A stretch of DNA of 64,000 nucleotides from Draconibacterium halophilum (GCF_010448835.1 NZ_CP048409.1:4443501-4507500); one strand, 5' to 3'; counted from the first letter of the stretch, positions 52,366-61,750 are shown. A program made the numbers and translations. The notes: generated from the letters alone by a model not told the origin.

Positions 52366-53130
52366 TCAAATTCCGAATAAATTACGGGCATTGGTGGTGG
52401 TAATTTCGGCAATGCGAGTGAGTGGTAAGCGGTATACGTCAGCAACTTTCTGTGCTACATGAATAAGATAGGAACTTTCGTTACGTTTTCCTCTTTTCGG
52501 AACTGGCGCCAGGTATGGAGAATCGGTTTCAAGAACGATATGATGGGGATCGATATCTTTAATCACTTCATCAAGATCGCTGTTTTTAAATGTAACAACC
52601 CCTCCAATTCCAAGCAAAAAACCGAGTTCTGTTATTTTATGTGCTTCCTCTATTGTTCCACTAAAACAGTGAAAAACACCTCGTAAGGTTCCGTCTTGTT
52701 CTTCTTTTACAATTTCATAGGTCTGGTTGAAGGAATTGCGCACGTGTATTACAACCGGTAAGTTTAAATTTTTTGCCAAACGCAACTGATAACGAAATGC
52801 ATCCTTTTGTTCTTTTTCAAATTTACTTTCCCAATACAAATCGATACCAATTTCGCCAATACCGTAGAATTTTCGTCGCTGTAACCAATAATCAATCGCC
52901 TCCAACTCTTCCTGGTAATCATCTTCTACCGAAGTAGGATGCAAGCCAATAAGCGGAAAACATAAATTCGGATAAGCACCTGCCAGATCAAGCATGTGCT
53001 TTATGGAGCCCGAATCAATGTTTGGCAATATGATCTTTTTAATTCCGCTCTCATCAGCACGTTTCAAAGCTTCGTCTCGATCTTGAATGAAATCTTCTGA
53101 ATATATATGAGAATGTGTATCTATTAACAT
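52366..53130 (-). CDS. TatD-family metal-dependent deoxyribonuclease
   Basis: A 254-residue TIM-barrel hydrolase of the TatD family. Metal ligands are in IDTHSHIY (3-10), GEIGID (about 96-101), VVIHVR (about 130-135), FHCFSGT (about 158-164) and LETDSPYLAP (about 200-209). The family degrades DNA ends and is linked to repair or quality control. It precedes ansA by 28 bp. Confidence 0.94.
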   Translation of the reverse strand: MLIDTHSHIYSEDFIQDRDEALKRADESGIKKIILPNIDSGSIKHMLDLAGAYPNLCFPLIGLHPTSVEDDYQEELEAIDYWLQRRKFYGIGEIGIDLYWESKFEKEQKDAFRYQLRLAKNLNLPVVIHVRNSFNQTYEIVKEEQDGTLRGVFHCFSGTIEEAHKITELGFLLGIGGVVTFKNSDLDEVIKDIDPHHIVLETDSPYLAPVPKRGKRNESSYLIHVAQKVADVYRLPLTRIAEITTTNARNLFGI

Positions 53131-53341
53131 CTAGGTCTAACTTTTACCTTCGCCATTTATTACCAGTCTTTCAAATTTTCCTTTTAAAATAGGCATAAAG
53201 AAGTATGCCAAATCAAAACATTTAAATCTTAATTGCCGACAAAAGTATAAAAGTGTTTGTTCCTTACCTTCTTTTTAACTTTATCTAAAAATTAAATTTT
53301 AGTGTTATCTGTCTGCTACATAATACAACTGTGGGAAAAGT

Positions 53342-53373
53342 AAAAAATCCGTCCGGTAACCGAACGGATTTTC
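53342..53373 (-). terminator. Terminator of gdhA
   Basis: AATCCGTCCGG and CCGAACGGATT pair with one bulge; read on the minus strand it ends in six T residues. Confidence 0.8.
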
Positions 53374-53406
53374 TCCTATTTTAATCTTGCGTGTTTCTTA
53401 ATTATC

Positions 53407-54741
53407 CTAAACTACTCCTTGTGCCAACATAGCTTCGGCAACTTTTACAAAGCCTCCAACGTTGGCTCCTTTCACATAATCGACTTTATTGCCTTTGGTT
53501 CCATAACCTACACAAGTTTCGTGAATCGCTTTCATTATACCTTTTAAACGTTCGTCCACTTCTTCGCGTGGCCAATTAATTCGCATACTGTTTTGCGACA
53601 TTTCAAGTCCTGAAACAGCAACACCTCCAGCGTTAACAGCTTTCCCCGGAGCATAATCCATTGCTACAGTCAAAAAGTCTACGGCTTCGGCTGTACATCC
53701 CATATTAGATGCTTCTGCTAACAGTTTACAACCATTCTTAGCCAATTCTTTTGCATCGTCCAACCCAACTTCATTTTCGGTGGCACATGGCATTGCCAGA
53801 TCAACCGGTACTTCCCAGGGGCGCTTATCCGGAACAAATACGGCATCAAACTCTTCGGCATACGGCGAAACAATGTCATTATTGGTAGAGCGCAACTCAA
53901 GCAGGTATTCAACTTTCTCACTACTTATTCCATTCTTGTCGTAGATGTAGCCATCCGGTCCGGAAATGGTTACTACTTTTCCGCCAAGCTCATTAATTTT
54001 TGAGATAGCCCCCCAGGCAACGTTTCCAAAACCTGACACTGATATTGTTTGACCTTCTATATCTTTTCCAATTCGATGCAACATGTGCTGGGCAAAATAT
54101 ACCGCACCAAAACCAGTTGCTTCCGGGCGAATTAAACTTCCTCCCCAAGACAAACCCTTTCCGGTTAGCACACCTGTAAATTCATTTTTTAATCGTTTAT
54201 ATTGACCGAACAAGTAGCCAATCTCTCGTCCGCCAACGCCAATATCGCCGGCAGGAACATCGGTATTTGGCCCGATATGACGATACAACTCTGTCATAAA
54301 ACTTTGACAAAACCGCATGATCTCACCATCGCTTTTACCTTTGGGACTAAAGTCTGATCCTCCTTTTCCTCCCCCCATTGGCAGTGTTGTAAGGCTATTT
54401 TTAAAAGTTTGTTCAAATCCGAGAAACTTTAAAATACTTAAAGTTACGCTGGCATGAAACCGCAATCCTCCTTTATAAGGCCCCAGTGCCGAATTAAATT
54501 CAACCCGGTATCCACGGTTTATTTGCACTTCGCCCCGATCATTAACCCAAGGCACCCGGAACATGATTACGCGCTCGGGCTCAACCATTCGCGCCAGAAT
54601 GTTCGCGCGTTGGTAACGTGGATTCTTTTCATAAAAATCCCAAACCGAACCGATTACTTCTTCCACTGCCTGGTGAAATTCATTTTCCCCCGGAGTTCTG
54701 TGCTCCAAATTCGCGATGAATTCATTTATATCTGTTTTCAT
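53407..54741 (-). CDS. gdhA: NADP-type glutamate dehydrogenase
   Basis: A 444-residue hexameric-type glutamate dehydrogenase, the length usual for NADP-specific anabolic enzymes. The substrate site includes GYRVEFNSALGPYKGGLRFH (about 77-96) and GGGKGGSDFSPKGKSD (about 122-137), with the catalytic Lys. The dinucleotide-binding domain has VSGFGNVAWGA (about 233-243). It assimilates ammonium into 2-oxoglutarate. A good promoter lies about 185-215 bp upstream, giving a long leader. Confidence 0.96.
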   Translation of the reverse strand: MKTDINEFIANLEHRTPGENEFHQAVEEVIGSVWDFYEKNPRYQRANILARMVEPERVIMFRVPWVNDRGEVQINRGYRVEFNSALGPYKGGLRFHASVTLSILKFLGFEQTFKNSLTTLPMGGGKGGSDFSPKGKSDGEIMRFCQSFMTELYRHIGPNTDVPAGDIGVGGREIGYLFGQYKRLKNEFTGVLTGKGLSWGGSLIRPEATGFGAVYFAQHMLHRIGKDIEGQTISVSGFGNVAWGAISKINELGGKVVTISGPDGYIYDKNGISSEKVEYLLELRSTNNDIVSPYAEEFDAVFVPDKRPWEVPVDLAMPCATENEVGLDDAKELAKNGCKLLAEASNMGCTAEAVDFLTVAMDYAPGKAVNAGGVAVSGLEMSQNSMRINWPREEVDERLKGIMKAIHETCVGYGTKGNKVDYVKGANVGGFVKVAEAMLAQGVV

Positions 54742-55282
54742 ACGATTAAAATTGTTTAATTATGAAGCATCGTATGCAACTCGCACTGTAACTATAAATA
54801 TTAATGTGACGAATCTACATGCTCGTTTCATAAGGTTAAAAATTAGATGACATCCAAAGTATGGCTGCCTAATTAAAAATCATATTCTTTTATGAACTTT
54901 TGCAATCAATAAATTATTGTTTGGCAAAGGTAGAGAAGTAAAAAAATAAATAACAAGCTTTTCTAAAGATTTGCACACACTTATTAAACGCTGACTACCA
55001 ACCTCTTACAGCCCAGTAAAAAGATGTTAAAAAACACTCTGTGACGGAAGTCAGTATTCCAGACAGCATTCACTGAATAACCTCAAAAACAGGCAATTGT
55101 AAGTATTTATACACTCAAAGTATAAATTCTTAATTGTTGTATTTCAGAAACTTAATAGCTTGTTATTTAATAGTTGATTTTTCTATCAAAGTATTAAAAA
55201 GCATAGTTCGGTTTCAACCAAAACTTAAAATCTTTGGTTTGGCGGCAATTCTTTTATAAAACAGGAGTGCAGATTTTGAGCC
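54742..55282. other. Intergenic region between gdhA and groL, about 540 bp
   Basis: No gene was found. It contains the gdhA leader and promoter (54925-54954), a short palindrome CAATAAATTATTG near 54907-54919 inside the leader, and A/T-rich sequence with nothing else recognised up to the groL terminator. Confidence 0.6.
54925..54954 (-). promoter_or_regulatory. Promoter of gdhA (TTG, 19 bp, TACCTTTG)
   Basis: Read on the minus strand, TTG at 54952-54954 and TACCTTTG at 54925-54932 have the spacing of a Bacteroidota sigma-A promoter. Transcription would begin near 54918, leaving about 175 nt of leader. Confidence 0.6.
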
Positions 55283-55316
55283 AAAAAAAAGCCCTTCTCA
55301 AAAAGAGAAGAGCTTT
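55283..55316 (-). terminator. Terminator of groES-groL
   Basis: On the minus strand, AGCTCTTCTC and GAGAAGGGCT pair (one G-T) around TTTTT, followed by a run of eight T residues. Confidence 0.9.
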
Positions 55317-55342
55317 CTATATCATTTATTCTGAGCTGATTT

Positions 55343-56986
55343 TTACATCATGCCGCCCATGCCGCCCATTCCTGGACCACCACCCATTGGAGGCATAGCA
55401 GGAGCATCTTCTTTTTCTTCAACAATTACTGTTTCAGTAGTTAAGAACATACCGGCAATTGAAGCAGCGTTTTCAAGTGCAACACGAGTTACTTTTGCAG
55501 GGTCGATAACACCAACTTCGTAAAGCTTCTGGTATTCATCAGTACGGGCATTGTAACCGTAATCGCCTTCGCCGTCTTTCACATTCTGAACAACTACAGC
55601 ACCTTCTTTGCCAGCGTTAGCTACAATCTGACGCAGTGGCTCTTCAATGGCACGTTTAACGATTTCAACACCTGTTGTTTCGTCGTCGTTGTCGCCTTTT
55701 ACATTTTCCAATGCAGCAATTGCACGAACGAAAGCAACACCACCACCAGGAACAATTCCTTCTTCAACAGCAGCACGAGTTGCGTGCAACGCATCGTCAA
55801 CGCGATCTTTTTTCTCTTTCATTTCCACTTCTGAAGCTGCACCAACATAGATAACAGCAACACCACCGGCTAACTTAGCCAAACGCTCTTGCAGTTTTTC
55901 TTTGTCGTAATCAGAAGTTGTAGTTCCCATCTGAGTTTTGATCTGGTTAACACGGGCAGCAATAGCTTTTTTTGCACCGGCACCGTTAACAACAGTTGTA
56001 TTTTCCTTATCAACAGTAATTTTTTCGCACTGACCCAACATATCAATTGTAGCCTGCTCCAGTTTCATACCTTTTTCTTCGGTAATAACTGTACCACCTG
56101 TCAGGATGGCAATGTCTTCCAACATTTCTTTTCTGCGATCGCCAAAACCAGGAGCTTTAACAGCACATACTTTCAACGAACCGCGCAAACGGTTAACAAC
56201 CAAAGTTGCCAATGCTTCGCCATCAACATCTTCTGAAATGATCATCAACGGACGACCACTCTGAGCTGTTGCTTCCAATACCGGAAGAAGGTCTTTCATT
56301 GTACTAATCTTCTTGTCGTAGATCAAAATATATGGATTCTCCAATTCTGCAACCATTTTTTCAGCGTCGGTTACAAAATATGGAGAAAGGTAACCACGGT
56401 CGAATTGCATACCTTCAACAACGTCAACGTAAGTATCAGTTCCTTTTGATTCTTCGATTGTGATAACACCTTCTTTGTGTACTTTTTTCATCGCCTCGGC
56501 GATTAATGATCCGATAACACTATCGTTGTTTGCTGAAACTTTTGCAACCGATTCGATTTTTGCATAATCATCGCCAATAGTTTGAGCCTGGTCAGCAATA
56601 CTTTCCACAACAGCCTTTACAGCTTTGTCGATACCGCGTTTCAGATCCATTGGGTTAGCACCTGCAGTTACGTTTTTCAAACCAACGTTAATGATCGATT
56701 GTGCCAAAACAGTTGCCGTAGTAGTACCATCACCAGCGTCGTCGCCGGTTTTCGAAGCTACTTCTTTAACCATTTGCGCACCCATATTTTCATATGCATC
56801 ACTCAAATCAATTTCTTTTGCAACTGTTACACCGTCTTTAGTAATTTGTGGTGCACCAAATTTTTTCTCGATTACCACATTACGACCTTTTGGTCCTAAA
56901 GTAACTTTTACAGCGTTAGCCAATTGGTCTACACCGCTCTTAAGCAAATCGCGTGCTTCAATATCGAATTTAATTTCTTTAGCCAT
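55343..56986 (-). CDS. groL: Chaperonin GroEL
   Basis: A 547-residue 60-kDa chaperonin, full length. Equatorial-domain ATP-binding motifs are LGPKGRNV (29-36) and GDGTTTATVLAQ (about 86-97). AALENVKGD and GGGVAF are near the end, and the C-terminal tail is the Gly/Met-rich GMGGMGGMM. It folds cytosolic proteins with GroES, which is encoded 24 bp upstream. No CIRCE operator (HrcA site) was found ahead of the operon. Confidence 0.98.
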   Translation of the reverse strand: MAKEIKFDIEARDLLKSGVDQLANAVKVTLGPKGRNVVIEKKFGAPQITKDGVTVAKEIDLSDAYENMGAQMVKEVASKTGDDAGDGTTTATVLAQSIINVGLKNVTAGANPMDLKRGIDKAVKAVVESIADQAQTIGDDYAKIESVAKVSANNDSVIGSLIAEAMKKVHKEGVITIEESKGTDTYVDVVEGMQFDRGYLSPYFVTDAEKMVAELENPYILIYDKKISTMKDLLPVLEATAQSGRPLMIISEDVDGEALATLVVNRLRGSLKVCAVKAPGFGDRRKEMLEDIAILTGGTVITEEKGMKLEQATIDMLGQCEKITVDKENTTVVNGAGAKKAIAARVNQIKTQMGTTTSDYDKEKLQERLAKLAGGVAVIYVGAASEVEMKEKKDRVDDALHATRAAVEEGIVPGGGVAFVRAIAALENVKGDNDDETTGVEIVKRAIEEPLRQIVANAGKEGAVVVQNVKDGEGDYGYNARTDEYQKLYEVGVIDPAKVTRVALENAASIAGMFLTTETVIVEEKEDAPAMPPMGGGPGMGGMGGMM

Positions 56987-57010
56987 CTTTATGATTTTTA
57001 CTTTTTGAAA

Positions 57011-57289
57011 TTAGTTAATGTATAAAACGTCAGACTGCGACATCAACAAATAGTCTACTCCATCAATGTTCAACTCGGTACCTGAATACCTACCGTAAAA
57101 AACAATGTCACCAGCTTTTAATTCCATTGGCTCATCTTTTTTATCAGCACCTACTAATACAACAGTACCAACCTGTGGTTTTTCCTTTGCTGAATCAGGG
57201 ATTATGATTCCACTCACTGTTTTTTCTTCTGCTTCCTGAGCTTGAACCAGGATCTTTCCAGCAAGAATTTTACCTTTTAAATCTGCCAT
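57011..57289 (-). CDS. groES: Co-chaperonin GroES
   Basis: A 92-residue 10-kDa co-chaperonin with the mobile loop (EEKTVSGIIIPDSAKEKP, about 20-37) and the typical C-terminal YLLMSQSDVLYI. It caps GroEL. First gene of the groES-groL operon. Confidence 0.97.
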   Translation of the reverse strand: MADLKGKILAGKILVQAQEAEEKTVSGIIIPDSAKEKPQVGTVVLVGADKKDEPMELKAGDIVFYGRYSGTELNIDGVDYLLMSQSDVLYIN

Positions 57290-57395
57290 TTTGTTTTCGT
57301 TTTTTATGATTAAATATTTTTTTCGTTTTAACGCACTTTCAGTATCATATTTTATGCCAATTAATAAATTGTAACGTAGTATTAAAAAACAAAGA

Positions 57396-57403
57396 CAAAA
57401 TTA
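57396..57403 (-). promoter_or_regulatory. -7 box TAATTTTG of groES-groL
   Basis: An exact TAnnTTTG match on the minus strand, about 107 bp before the groES start. A TTG at 57428-57430 is a possible -33 element, although the spacing (24 bp) is a little long. Confidence 0.5.
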
Positions 57404-57652
57404 CATCGAGAAGTTTTCGATTGCCCCCAAGAAACAACAATAAGCCCTGACTTACTGGACCTTATACAATTGTCAGATTTTATGACATGGTGGCAGAACA
57501 ATGATGGGATTTTCTGTTTTTAACACCTATAAATACCAATATGTCTTTTTATTCGCCCTTTCGCAACTATAACTTTACTTTTATCGTATTTATTAAAGTG
57601 AGAAAACACGAGCCAAAGTACCCTGTGGTAGTAACAATTAAAACAAGAAGCC
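57404..57652. other. Divergent intergenic region between groES and a lipoprotein gene
   Basis: No gene or repeat recognised. Together with the groES leader the gap is about 360 bp. A weak -7-like TAACTTTA near 57570 may serve the lipoprotein gene at 57653. Confidence 0.5.
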
Positions 57653-58231
57653 ATGAAACTCAAGAATTTATTTCTAATTGGGGTACTATTTCTATCTCTG
57701 CCAGCCTGCCACGAAGCAGATACAGACTACCTCACAGAAACCACGCTGATCGTCGATATCCCGACAAAATCCTATTTTGCAGAAGGTAACCAAACACCAC
57801 AAACTTATCGCTTCAATGGTGTTGGAGTTTTTTGTCTGGGTTATAGCAATGAAATCAAAGAGTGTCCCGGAGATGTTGTTCAGATTAATCCGGGCGAGGG
57901 CTCTACCATTTCGTTTGACGCCCTGCAAAGCAACGAAACTATTGAAGAACTCCAACTCATCATCTCGTACAAAACACAAGGCGATGCCGTGTATCAACAA
58001 ATCCAATCGATAGATTTATTGCAGGATGGAAGTTTCTTGAATAGTAATACGCACACATTGGTTTTGGATAATGTTCTGTCTCCACTAATCAATCAGCTGA
58101 ACGAAAATCCACATTATTATATTTCGATCGAGATAAAGGGAATGGCGAACTTTAATCTTTCATCAACCGCTCAATTGAATGTTCCCTTAATTATCGAAAG
58201 TGAATACCACTCACCGCGGTTTACCTTATAA
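57653..58231 (+). CDS. Lipoprotein of unknown function
   Basis: A 192-residue protein with a lipoprotein signal (MKLKNLFLIGVLFLSLPACH, Cys at 19). The mature part appears all-beta, with many short hydrophobic strands separated by polar turns, compatible with an Ig-like or lipocalin-like sandwich. No family recognised. The signal and unremarkable codon use support a real gene. It is monocistronic and divergent from groES. Confidence 0.8.
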   Translation: MKLKNLFLIGVLFLSLPACHEADTDYLTETTLIVDIPTKSYFAEGNQTPQTYRFNGVGVFCLGYSNEIKECPGDVVQINPGEGSTISFDALQSNETIEELQLIISYKTQGDAVYQQIQSIDLLQDGSFLNSNTHTLVLDNVLSPLINQLNENPHYYISIEIKGMANFNLSSTAQLNVPLIIESEYHSPRFTL

Positions 58232-58425
58232 AAATCGTGGTTAATTAATAATTCTACTGGCAAATAGCCTGGCATTCGATACAATTAAAGCGAAGAATGC
58301 CCGGCCATTAACCATTTTGGTTCTTCCATTATGGAAATTAGCCAACTTTAATAAAACATACTTACGTATTGACTTTCAATACCATTTTTTGTACATTTAA
58401 GGCAAATACACCAAACAATAACACA

Positions 58426-58917
58426 ATGCAGTCAAAAAAAACAATGGCCAACCACAGTTTCGACATGCTTACCGAGTCGAGTGAGTTTATGAATTTAGTT
58501 TTAGATAATATTACGAATTGTGTTCTTCTGCTCGACAAAGACATGAGGTTACAGGCATTTAATAAGGCACTAAAAACAATTTTCTCTAACAAAGCCGACG
58601 AGGATCTTTTATACATGCGTTGTGGCGAAGCAATCGGATGTGCCTATCAGATTGAAGAAGCAAAAGATTGCGGAAAAACTTCAAAATGCTGCACTTGTGA
58701 ATTAAGGCTGGCAGCTTTTGATTCATATCTGAACAACAGTATCATATATAAAAAACATATCCGACGCCCTTTTTTTACCCAAAATGGGGAACGCGAAATG
58801 AAAGACCTTCAATTTTCAACCCGGCAATTCTACTTCAGAAAAGAGAAGTATATCATTCTTATTATTGATGATATTACAGGAAAAGTCCCACCATCAAATG
58901 TACCCGAAGAAAAATAA
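58426..58917 (+). CDS. Stand-alone PAS-domain protein with Cys cluster
   Basis: A 163-residue protein made of one PAS domain (about 20-150): SSEFMNLVLDNITNCVLLLD at the start and IILIIDDITGK at the end. Inserted in it is a Cys-rich block, MRCGEAIGC (about 64-72) and DCGKTSKCCTC (about 81-91), a pattern seen in PAS domains of some anaerobe sensor kinases and possibly able to bind a metal or iron-sulfur cluster. There is no kinase, HTH or other output domain. It may be an adaptor sensor. The ATG at 58426 begins the domain. Confidence 0.82.
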   Translation: MQSKKTMANHSFDMLTESSEFMNLVLDNITNCVLLLDKDMRLQAFNKALKTIFSNKADEDLLYMRCGEAIGCAYQIEEAKDCGKTSKCCTCELRLAAFDSYLNNSIIYKKHIRRPFFTQNGEREMKDLQFSTRQFYFRKEKYIILIIDDITGKVPPSNVPEEK

Positions 58918-58945
58918 TAGTGAGAATTGAAAAACTGACCATAAA

Positions 58946-58974
58946 AAAAGCCGTTCAAAATTGAACGGCTTTTC
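58946..58974. terminator. Bidirectional terminator between PAS gene and secG
   Basis: AAAAGCCGTTCAA and TTGAACGGCTTTT form a long perfect stem with a tiny loop and A/T flanks on both sides. Confidence 0.9.
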
Positions 58975-58996
58975 TATATATCATTTTTATGAAATC

Positions 58997-59362
58997 CTAA
59001 TTTTCACCACCTTCATCTTCCGCAGCCGGAGTTTCTTCAGTTGCAGCCGGAGGCGTTGTTGGGAATGTTGGCACCTGAGTAGGATCAACAGCTGTTTCAA
59101 TCTGCTCCTGTACCCGGCTTTGGTCTACCTCGGTTTGTTCACGCGGTATAAAACCAGCTCCAACAACAGAAAGGAATAATAAAGCTGCTGCCAAAAACCA
59201 CGTTCCTTTTTCAAGAAAGTCGGTTGTTTTTCGCACGCCCATAACCTGACCTGAAGACTGGAAGTTACTTGCCAGACCTCCGCCTTTAGAGTTTTGTACC
59301 AGTACAATCAGTACCAAAAGGATACAAACGATAAATAGTAAAACGGTGATTAAAGTATACAT
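58997..59362 (-). CDS. secG: Preprotein translocase subunit SecG
   Basis: A 121-residue SecG with two membrane helices (about 3-22 and 53-72) and the conserved loop LVQNSKGGGLASNFQSSGQV (about 21-40). It assists SecYE in export. The C-terminal extension (about 80-121) is Pro/Thr/Glu-rich and acidic; such tails are common in Bacteroidota SecG. It is the last gene of the sigma-54 activator cluster. Confidence 0.95.
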   Translation of the reverse strand: MYTLITVLLFIVCILLVLIVLVQNSKGGGLASNFQSSGQVMGVRKTTDFLEKGTWFLAAALLFLSVVGAGFIPREQTEVDQSRVQEQIETAVDPTQVPTFPTTPPAATEETPAAEDEGGEN

Positions 59363-59367
59363 CTTTT

Positions 59368-59967
59368 CTAATTATTATTCTTAAACAATTCAATTTCTTC
59401 GATACGGCCTGCAAAGTAAACACTTTTTTCCGGATATTTCAAACTTAATTTTTTATAAGCATCCAAAGCTTTATCGAAGTTCTTTTGCTGGAAATAAATC
59501 GATGCCAAAGTTTCGGTAACAAGCTCCTCGTCTTCTTTTACCGACTCCTCAACATGCACCTTATCACTCTCATTTTCACTAGCTTCCGAATTAAACTTGG
59601 CTGTACCTAAACGTGCATTGTCGACCGATAAAAATTTATCGATCAATGAGTTTTCAGATTGAATTTCAACATCTCCTTCCAAACGATAACCGGCTGATGC
59701 TTTATCTTTTGGAGCAAGCGGCTGTTTGTCGGGTAATTCATCATTTAAATACTTGAACAGTACTTTTCGGTCGGGAACCATAACCGCCACTTTCTTCAAA
59801 ACAACATCATAGTCAGCATGATTTATGTTTTTCAGATTTTTTAAATACAACAACCATCCTCCTGAAAACCACGGAAAATCGACGGTAAATTTTCTCACCT
59901 CATCCAACGTTTTTTCATTCAGCGATTTTGATGTATTTATATATGACAGAAATTGCTCTCGCTCCAT
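59368..59967 (-). CDS. TPR-like protein of unknown function
   Basis: A 199-residue protein without signal peptide. The N-terminal helical part contains FPWFSGGWLLYLKNLKN (about 30-46). The C-terminal part (about 150-190) has a tetratricopeptide-like repeat (TLASIYFQQKNFDKALDAYK). The middle is acidic and low in complexity. The ATG at 59967 is preferred; the frame continues upstream into lptE without likely coding. It sits between lptE and secG with almost no gaps, and I recall similar genes at this place in other Bacteroidota. Function unknown. Confidence 0.83.
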   Translation of the reverse strand: MEREQFLSYINTSKSLNEKTLDEVRKFTVDFPWFSGGWLLYLKNLKNINHADYDVVLKKVAVMVPDRKVLFKYLNDELPDKQPLAPKDKASAGYRLEGDVEIQSENSLIDKFLSVDNARLGTAKFNSEASENESDKVHVEESVKEDEELVTETLASIYFQQKNFDKALDAYKKLSLKYPEKSVYFAGRIEEIELFKNNN

Positions 59968-59968
59968 A

Positions 59969-60484
59969 TTACCAGTTTGCAATTGTGGCGTTAAAAATAT
60001 CCTCGGTAAGTTTTTCAATAATTTCGGCACTCAAATCTTCTTCAACCGAACTGATAGAAAGATTACTATCAAAGTCTTCGTATGCCGAGAACGATTGTTC
60101 GAAATTATCTTCGGGCACCTTATTATTTGTGTACTTTACATTAATTGTAACAGTCAGGCGTGTTTGCGCCGACACATCCTCTTTCTGAACGGACATTGGC
60201 CGGAATTCATAACCCGTAATCTGCCCTTCAAATTCAAGATCGCCACTCTCCGAAAGTTCATTTAACGAGGTTTGGCGCGTTAATTTTTCGCGCATTTCTT
60301 CGGTAAAACTTTGGCTAAGTGTAGGATTGATTAAACGTGCCCGATTGGGGAAATAATACACCGTAAATGTCTTTACCTCAGGCGATAAGTTAGCGCCGGT
60401 AAATGAATAGCTAACTTTACACGATGGTGCTAAAATGCCAACCAAACCGGCCAACACGGCCATAAACAATAGTTTTCGCAACAT
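59969..60484 (-). CDS. lptE: LPS assembly lipoprotein LptE, Bacteroidota type
   Basis: A 171-residue lipoprotein (signal MLRKLLFMAVLAGLVGILAP with lipobox PSC, Cys about 22) with YSFTGANLSPEVKTFTVYYF (26-45) and EEMREKLTRQTSLNEL, typical of the Bacteroidota LptE-like family. LptE plugs the LptD outer membrane barrel that inserts lipopolysaccharide. It is only 3 bp after the sigma-54 activator gene and 1 bp before the TPR gene. Assignment rests on family resemblance and operon order. Confidence 0.85.
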   Translation of the reverse strand: MLRKLLFMAVLAGLVGILAPSCKVSYSFTGANLSPEVKTFTVYYFPNRARLINPTLSQSFTEEMREKLTRQTSLNELSESGDLEFEGQITGYEFRPMSVQKEDVSAQTRLTVTINVKYTNNKVPEDNFEQSFSAYEDFDSNLSISSVEEDLSAEIIEKLTEDIFNATIANW

Positions 60485-60487
60485 ATT

Positions 60488-61720
60488 CTATCCCTTAATA
60501 TCGTATTCTTTAATTTTGCGGTACAATGTCCGTTCTGAAATTCCCAATTCCTGAGCGGCATATTTTCTTTTCCCGCGGTGTTTCTCCAGTGCTTTCTGAA
60601 TCAACTCAATTTCTTTATCGGCCAAAGAAAGCGATTCTTCAACAAATTCCTCTGTATCCTGAATATTATCTTTATCAACCGAGGAAATGTGTATTGGATT
60701 CGACATCTGTTCTTTTGCCACAAAATTACCATCGTCGGTATTGTACAAATTCCTGATTATTTGTGCCTGATCGCCGGAAATTGGCGCGTCGCGGTTTTCC
60801 ATTAAATCCAGCACCAGTTTTTTCAGGTCATTCACATCGTTCTTCATATCAAAAAGAACTTTATACAATATTTCGCGTTCGTTGGCAAACGATTTATTAT
60901 CCTCCTCCCTTGCCAGCAAAGCCGGCAAATTAGCTCCTCCGCCAACGGGCAAATACGGACGTAAGGCATCAGCCGTAATATCCCGCTCCTGTTCAATTAT
61001 CGATATCTGTTCGGTAATATTCTTTAACTGCCGAATGTTTCCCGGCCAACGATAATTTACTAAAAGCGCGCGGGCTTCTTCATCTAAACGAACAGGTGGC
61101 ATCCTGTATTTTTCGGCAAAATCGCGTGCAAATTTACGAAACAACAAAATCGTATCATCAGGTCGCTCGCGCAATGGAGGAACTGCAATGGGCACTGTAT
61201 TTAAACGGTAAAACAAATCCTCACGAAACTTTCCTTCTTCAATTGCTTTCGGAATATTTATGTTGGTTGCTGCAACTACCCGAACATTGGTTTTTATTAC
61301 CTGCGAGGATCCAACTTTCATAAATTCGCCGGTTTCCAGCACACGCAGCAATCGCACCTGAGTAGACAAAGGCAACTCACCAATTTCATCCAAAAAAATT
61401 GTTCCGTTGTCAGCTTCCTGGAAATATCCTTTCCGGTCGGCAAGTGCTCCGGTAAATGCTCCCTTTTCGTGCCCGAATAATTCCGAATCGATCGTTCCCT
61501 CAGGAATAGCGCCACAGTTTACGGCAATGTATTTTCCATGCTTACGGGTAGAAAACTGATGTATAATTTGCGGGAATATTTCCTTACCAACACCACTTTC
61601 TCCGGTTACCAAAACCGACAAATCCGTTGGTGCCACTTGAACGGCGACTTCAATCGAGCGGATTATTCCGGCGGCGTTTCCTATTATTCCAAATCTTTGT
61701 TTTATTGCTTGTATTTCCAT
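60488..61720 (-). CDS. Sigma-54-dependent transcriptional activator lacking a receiver domain
   Basis: A 410-residue activator: a AAA+ domain at the very N-terminus with Walker A TGESGVGKEIFPQ (about 40-52), the sigma-54 contact GAFTGA (about 92-97), and Walker B GTIFLDEIGELPL (about 110-122). A linker of about 120 residues follows, and a Fis-type HTH (KYAAQELGISERTLYRKI) ends the protein. There is no receiver, PAS or GAF sensor domain, so control is presumably by abundance or partner. Its target promoters (-24/-12) were not found in the window. It leads the cluster lptE-TPR-secG. ATG at 61720 preferred over an upstream ATG. Confidence 0.92.
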   Translation of the reverse strand: MEIQAIKQRFGIIGNAAGIIRSIEVAVQVAPTDLSVLVTGESGVGKEIFPQIIHQFSTRKHGKYIAVNCGAIPEGTIDSELFGHEKGAFTGALADRKGYFQEADNGTIFLDEIGELPLSTQVRLLRVLETGEFMKVGSSQVIKTNVRVVAATNINIPKAIEEGKFREDLFYRLNTVPIAVPPLRERPDDTILLFRKFARDFAEKYRMPPVRLDEEARALLVNYRWPGNIRQLKNITEQISIIEQERDITADALRPYLPVGGGANLPALLAREEDNKSFANEREILYKVLFDMKNDVNDLKKLVLDLMENRDAPISGDQAQIIRNLYNTDDGNFVAKEQMSNPIHISSVDKDNIQDTEEFVEESLSLADKEIELIQKALEKHRGKRKYAAQELGISERTLYRKIKEYDIKG

Positions 61721-61742
61721 ATTGTATTTAGTCAACAACTCG

Positions 61743-61750
61743 CAAATTTA
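61743..61750 (-). promoter_or_regulatory. -7 box TAAATTTG of the sigma-54 activator operon
   Basis: An exact TAnnTTTG match on the minus strand, 22 bp before the ATG at 61720. No good -33 element at standard spacing. Confidence 0.5.

Noticed and set aside
57290..57652. CIRCE operator before groES
   Set aside because: No TTAGCACTC/GAGTGCTAA inverted repeat is present.
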